Below, piece by piece: positions 60,440-64,000 of a stretch of DNA of 64,000 nt. Source of the DNA: Pholis gunnellus (Eukaryota; Chordata; Actinopteri; Perciformes; Pholidae). The position numbers and the translations under genes were made by a program. The notes below the pieces were generated by a model. It searched no databases. It was not told the origin of the DNA and was given only the letters and a program-made list of their open reading frames with translations. The stretch covers positions 24,898,738 to 24,962,737 of the forward strand of contig OU342808.1 in assembly GCA_910591455.2 (NCBI GenBank), given 5' to 3'. Position 1 is the stretch's first letter; the number at the start of each line of letters is the position of its first letter.

Positions 60440-60680
60440 TGCATATAATTGTACAGATGTGTCTGATTAATGGGGAATGTATTGGAAATTAATTACAGAG
60501 CGATAAATTAGCACTCTAACGCCAGACAAAGTGAATTGAATCTTTCTCTTTCTTGAAGGATAAATAGAGAGATGAAATATAATGAAGAAAGAAAGAAAGT
60601 GATCATAAAGAAATGCATTTGCATACTAATTAAACCGGCGTAATAATCTCACCGATATTCTTCAAAAGGAGTGTACTCAA
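60440..60680. other. Candidate conserved element with octamer and homeodomain sites
   Basis: A perfect POU octamer ATTTGCAT at 60617-60624 lies 2 bp from TAATTA at 60627-60632. Nearby are gattaatgggg, ggaaattaattacag and cgataaattagca. Unique apart from (GAAA)3-type sequence at 60587. Enhancer-like; unproven. Confidence 0.35.
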
Positions 60681-61383
60681 TAGAAGTCATTTCCATAACT
60701 TACTGAGTTATTGTCCTTCTGTCCTACAGTACTGTGGGGAACGGCTCCGCTTCAAACGGGGTAAAATCCTCTCGTTGTTTTCAACTTTCTTGCGGCTAAA
60801 CTTCGGCGCCGTTCATTGTAATTCCCGGCACACCCTCAACACAGGGTTAAATGTCCTTTCAATCTGTTAATTGCAGGACTTTATAATTCAAAGGAAGGGA
60901 TCCAAGACCCGCTATAAATCAAACAACCACTCACAAGGGGGTTTTAATGAATTCCTCCCAGTGACATTGCAGGTAGCATCGTCTAACCTGGAGACTCAAC
61001 AGTATTCAGTAAGCACACTCATCACTTTAAAAAAAAGAAAACCACTCAAAACGAATCATCTACACTCTCAGGTGTGTGCTTTTGCAGTTTAAAAGGAAGT
61101 GTTACATGGATGAAGCAGGTGCTAACCTACATTTCTGCAGAGCCCCGTCCCGGTAGAGGAGGAGGGAACATATGGACCTCCTCCTCAGCTTCCCAAACAC
61201 AACCTGTCGCCCTCCAAAAAGGCTCAGCAGCTGGGAGGGAATATATTCACCTGCAAGGAGTCTCACCTGAACAGAGGATGCAGTAGAGGAAATAACAAGT
61301 CGACGGCATGGAAGTGACAATCTTTTGTTTTGTTGACATTGTACATTGTGCCTTTACATCTTGTCCTGCATGTTGTGAACTAG
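60681..61383. other. Non-coding interval
   Basis: Unique; nothing recognised. Confidence 0.5.
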
Positions 61384-61985
61384 TGATGTGATCATTGTTG
61401 ATCCGTGATCTGTACGGATCGCCCCTAATTACACAGTTTAACGTTAATCATCACAGTGTGAAATAAAGTTTTACTGACAATCATTATTCAATAATATGTG
61501 ATCAGGACTTTATTAATGCTTTCTGTTTGCCGAATCTCTGATAACGTTACAATGTAAACAACTGATCTGTGTTTAAATTGACCCGAGGAGAGCTAGTAAC
61601 GTTAGCAGCACCGCTAACGGCTAACAGTCAGTTAAAATATGATGCGTTCAGGCTCTGTTCAGTGAAAATGAGTACTGGTAAGTTATAACGTATCATATGT
61701 TCAAATGTAATCTGTAAAATGTAGTTTTGGTGAGAAACTTGAATAAACATAGTTGTTCGAAGATGTTTCCACAACAACAAGCTGTTTACACTACTTCTAA
61801 TCAGATTATAATACATCATTAAAACTACTAATGACATTTATTTTAATCAATAAAAACACAATCTTTTATTTCCTTATTTGAATAGTGAGTGATCGGGGAT
61901 CTCTAAAAGTTATATTTGCTCCCTTTTGGTTGTGCCGATCCGATCTGTGATCCGATCTGAGAATATACACTGCATTGGTTTCTGT
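61384..61985 (+). mobile_element. Family G (hAT-like) non-autonomous element
   Basis: Starts tagtgatgtgatcattgttg with gatccgtgatctgtacggat and ends with gatccgatctgtgatccgat. Between lie gttagcagcaccgctaacgg and agtgatcggggatctctaaa, the latter block shared with 27340-27395. GATC-rich ends resemble fish hAT-like elements. No transposase frame; target-site duplication not identified. Confidence 0.55.
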
Positions 61986-63576
61986 TCTATCACTGCTTCA
62001 CACTAACACTTAATTCCAAACAATCCAGAAACATGAAGCGCTCACCACAGAATGCAATGTCCTGCCTTCTGTAATGCTGTAGAAGATAAACCAGATGTTT
62101 AAATACTACCGACACTGAATCTCTGACCAGACCAGAGTTCCCTCATCTCACTTTCTAGTAAATAAACTGTCTGAATCCCGTTAGAACGGAGATTATGAAA
62201 CGAATAGTTCCGGTCCTTGATTATGATTGGCTGAGCTGCGTTTCGGACCTGTTGTTAAAAACCTGCAAACACACAGCTGTGACTGCAGTACAATAGTATT
62301 ACTGCGATGTGAGTGTATGATAGAGGAGGATGATAGAAAAGAAAGGAGACACATGCTGAAACCGATGAGAGAATCTGAGGGCTGGAAAAGTCAAGAAACG
62401 AAGCAGGTGTTCCCATGTCGGTGGTTAGGGGTATGGGTTGGTTCAGGTTTAGGTAGGTGGACACGCATATCTGGGGAAACAGTAATCAACATGACACCGG
62501 GACAATTAAACAGACTATGTGGTCTGTTCGCCTTTGTTCAGATGTGATCATCCGTCTAGATGAGCACGCTTCGCTATCATTCAATGAATGCCCCCCCCCC
62601 CCAAAAAAAAAACACAAAGATGGCGGCAAATGAAACAAAGAGATAGTCCGGTGGCGTAAAATTTTAACTTTTTTTAATGTAGTTTGGTGTGAACGTTGGT
62701 TTGTCGACAGTCAATTCCTTCCCTCAATTAAAGTACATCGCTAAATTAAACGCCAGTATTTGGGGATTTATGTTTGAGCAGCCAGAGAGAAATACCTGTA
62801 CCTGCCTACTACCACCGTACTGTGCTGTGATTGGCTAGTATCAGCTGTGCTGTGATTGGCCGATTATCTTGCGAAAGCAACGTGCTTTCCTACGCTGTGA
62901 CAAGAGCGTAGACGATAAAACAGATGGACAAGAGTCTTTGGTGTGGATGAAGTTAAATTTCACTCATTTAGCGGCTGGCTAGTTAGCTAGCTAGCTTACT
63001 AATGCCACCATGCTTTCATGCTACACTGGTCGCAGAGAAAAGGGCAGAACAAAGCTGTCACTCGTCTGGACGCAGCGATATATTTACTGTTAATGAGTAT
63101 AACACTCAAAAATGTCAGACACCCACATCGTCAAAAAAGAGAGGCTTTAATCAAAAGCCCACTCACCCCGACAATGTACTATTCTAATAGTTAATGTCCA
63201 AGAAATGAATGCACTTTACTATTTTGTTTTACAATGTGAGACACCAGGCGTGCACCAATGGACGACAATCAAATCGTGTCTACTGACTTTACTGCCGCCC
63301 ATTTAAAATATATTGCTGCACTCTCCACGTCTCTTATTTTTTTTTCCTGCAGCTTTTTGTTTCTTTGTATTCTATTTAATTAGTGCAAAAAAACAAAATG
63401 AATTGTAGTCTACAGCTTGTTTAAAATATGAAAGCTTTTATGACCTAGATGTAGGTTTAATCACTATTATGTCATTGCAACTGGACAATTAATTGTATGA
63501 CAATTCCAGCTTCAATAACAGGAACAGGAAATACGTGAGTGTATAGTGCAGTGAGATCAAGAGGGTCTGACATCAT

Positions 63577-63578
<2 letters not shown>
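61986..63578. other. Non-coding interval
   Basis: C12+A9 at 62591-62611. tgtgctgtgattggc occurs twice 26 bp apart (62820-62834, 62846-62860), giving two inverted CCAAT boxes. gctagttagctagctagctt is at 62979. A 61-residue frame at 63002 is unrecognised. No exon accepted. Confidence 0.4.

Positions 63579-63647
<69 letters not shown>
63579..63647 (+). repeat. (TG)n microsatellite, ~34 units
   Basis: Uninterrupted. Confidence 0.98.
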
Positions 63648-63648
<1 letters not shown>

Positions 63649-64000
63649 CGTATGCCTTATACTGATGTACGGTGAGTTGGCCTGTTCTCACTCTCACTCT
63701 ACCCACACGGCGGTGAAACGTGGATGCATTAACGCTACAACAAAAAAAAAACTTTCACTAGTTGAGATTAAATAAATCCTTCTGTTAATTTTCAGGCCGT
63801 CTGTCCCTCATCTGCGGTCGCCAGGACCGTCAGTGTGCCTCTCCGTCCCAGCGGGGGGTAAACCTCTCAGAAGCAATATGTAATTAAACTCAGAGAGCAT
63901 ATTCTTTAATCCTAAAGGCTATTATAGATTTATGGTCAGTGCATTGTCTGAGCCCCCACAATGGCTCCTCACTGCACTCCTGCGGATACCACATATATAA
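63648..64000. other. Non-coding interval to window end
   Basis: A10 near 63741; otherwise unique. Nothing recognised. Confidence 0.5.

Overview
This 64 kb window looks like non-coding vertebrate nuclear DNA, most likely from a teleost fish and probably a percomorph. The grounds are the very high density of long (CA)n, (GA)n and poly-G/poly-C tracts, degenerate Tc1/mariner transposase remnants, hAT-like ends, a tRNA-derived SINE fragment with the fish-type 'tgtccttgagcaa' tail, and several dispersed families that recur in the window in both orientations. No Alu, L1 or other mammalian repeat was recognised. The species assignment is inference.

No protein-coding exon, tRNA, rRNA or other functional RNA gene could be supported. 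The long open frames are reading-frame artefacts of microsatellites, homopolymers or repeats. The window therefore reads as an intergenic or long-intronic region. Unique AT-rich stretches rich in TAAT and octamer-like words (for example near 10.0, 12.3, 20.4, 26.5, 46.4 and 60.5 kb) resemble the conserved non-coding elements of developmental-gene deserts, but conservation cannot be judged from one sequence.

Layout. 0-5.3 kb: GTTAGC-rich DNA, a 53-bp direct duplication, poly-C, and a microsatellite-dense block with (TG)n, (CA)n and (GA)n. 5.6-12.2 kb: first copy of repeat family F, two family A copies in opposite orientation, and the first family C tandem element. 12-20 kb: GC-rich and homopolymer-rich DNA, family F copy 2 with a perfect palindromic nuclear-receptor site, and a family D copy with AT tracts. 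20-36 kb: three more family A copies, family B copies, a 112-bp (GA)n, a Tc1 fragment, the second family C element and a SINE fragment. 36-51 kb: more family B, the best Tc1 pseudogene (with an insertion), a perfect hairpin, and a 26-bp minisatellite of 27 units that seems to have expanded inside a family B copy. 51-64 kb: long (CA)n and (TG)n, family A copy 6, family B copies and a hAT-like block.

The point of most interest is that family A, a roughly 510-bp repeat with a candidate 7-8 bp target-site duplication at one copy, carries a near-consensus CTCF motif and YY1-like ATGGCG motifs. Four copies in this window keep the identical 13-bp CTCF core, and two of these lie in convergent orientation 5.3 kb apart. 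This repeat could seed chromatin-architecture sites in the host genome; that is a hypothesis to test, not a demonstrated function.
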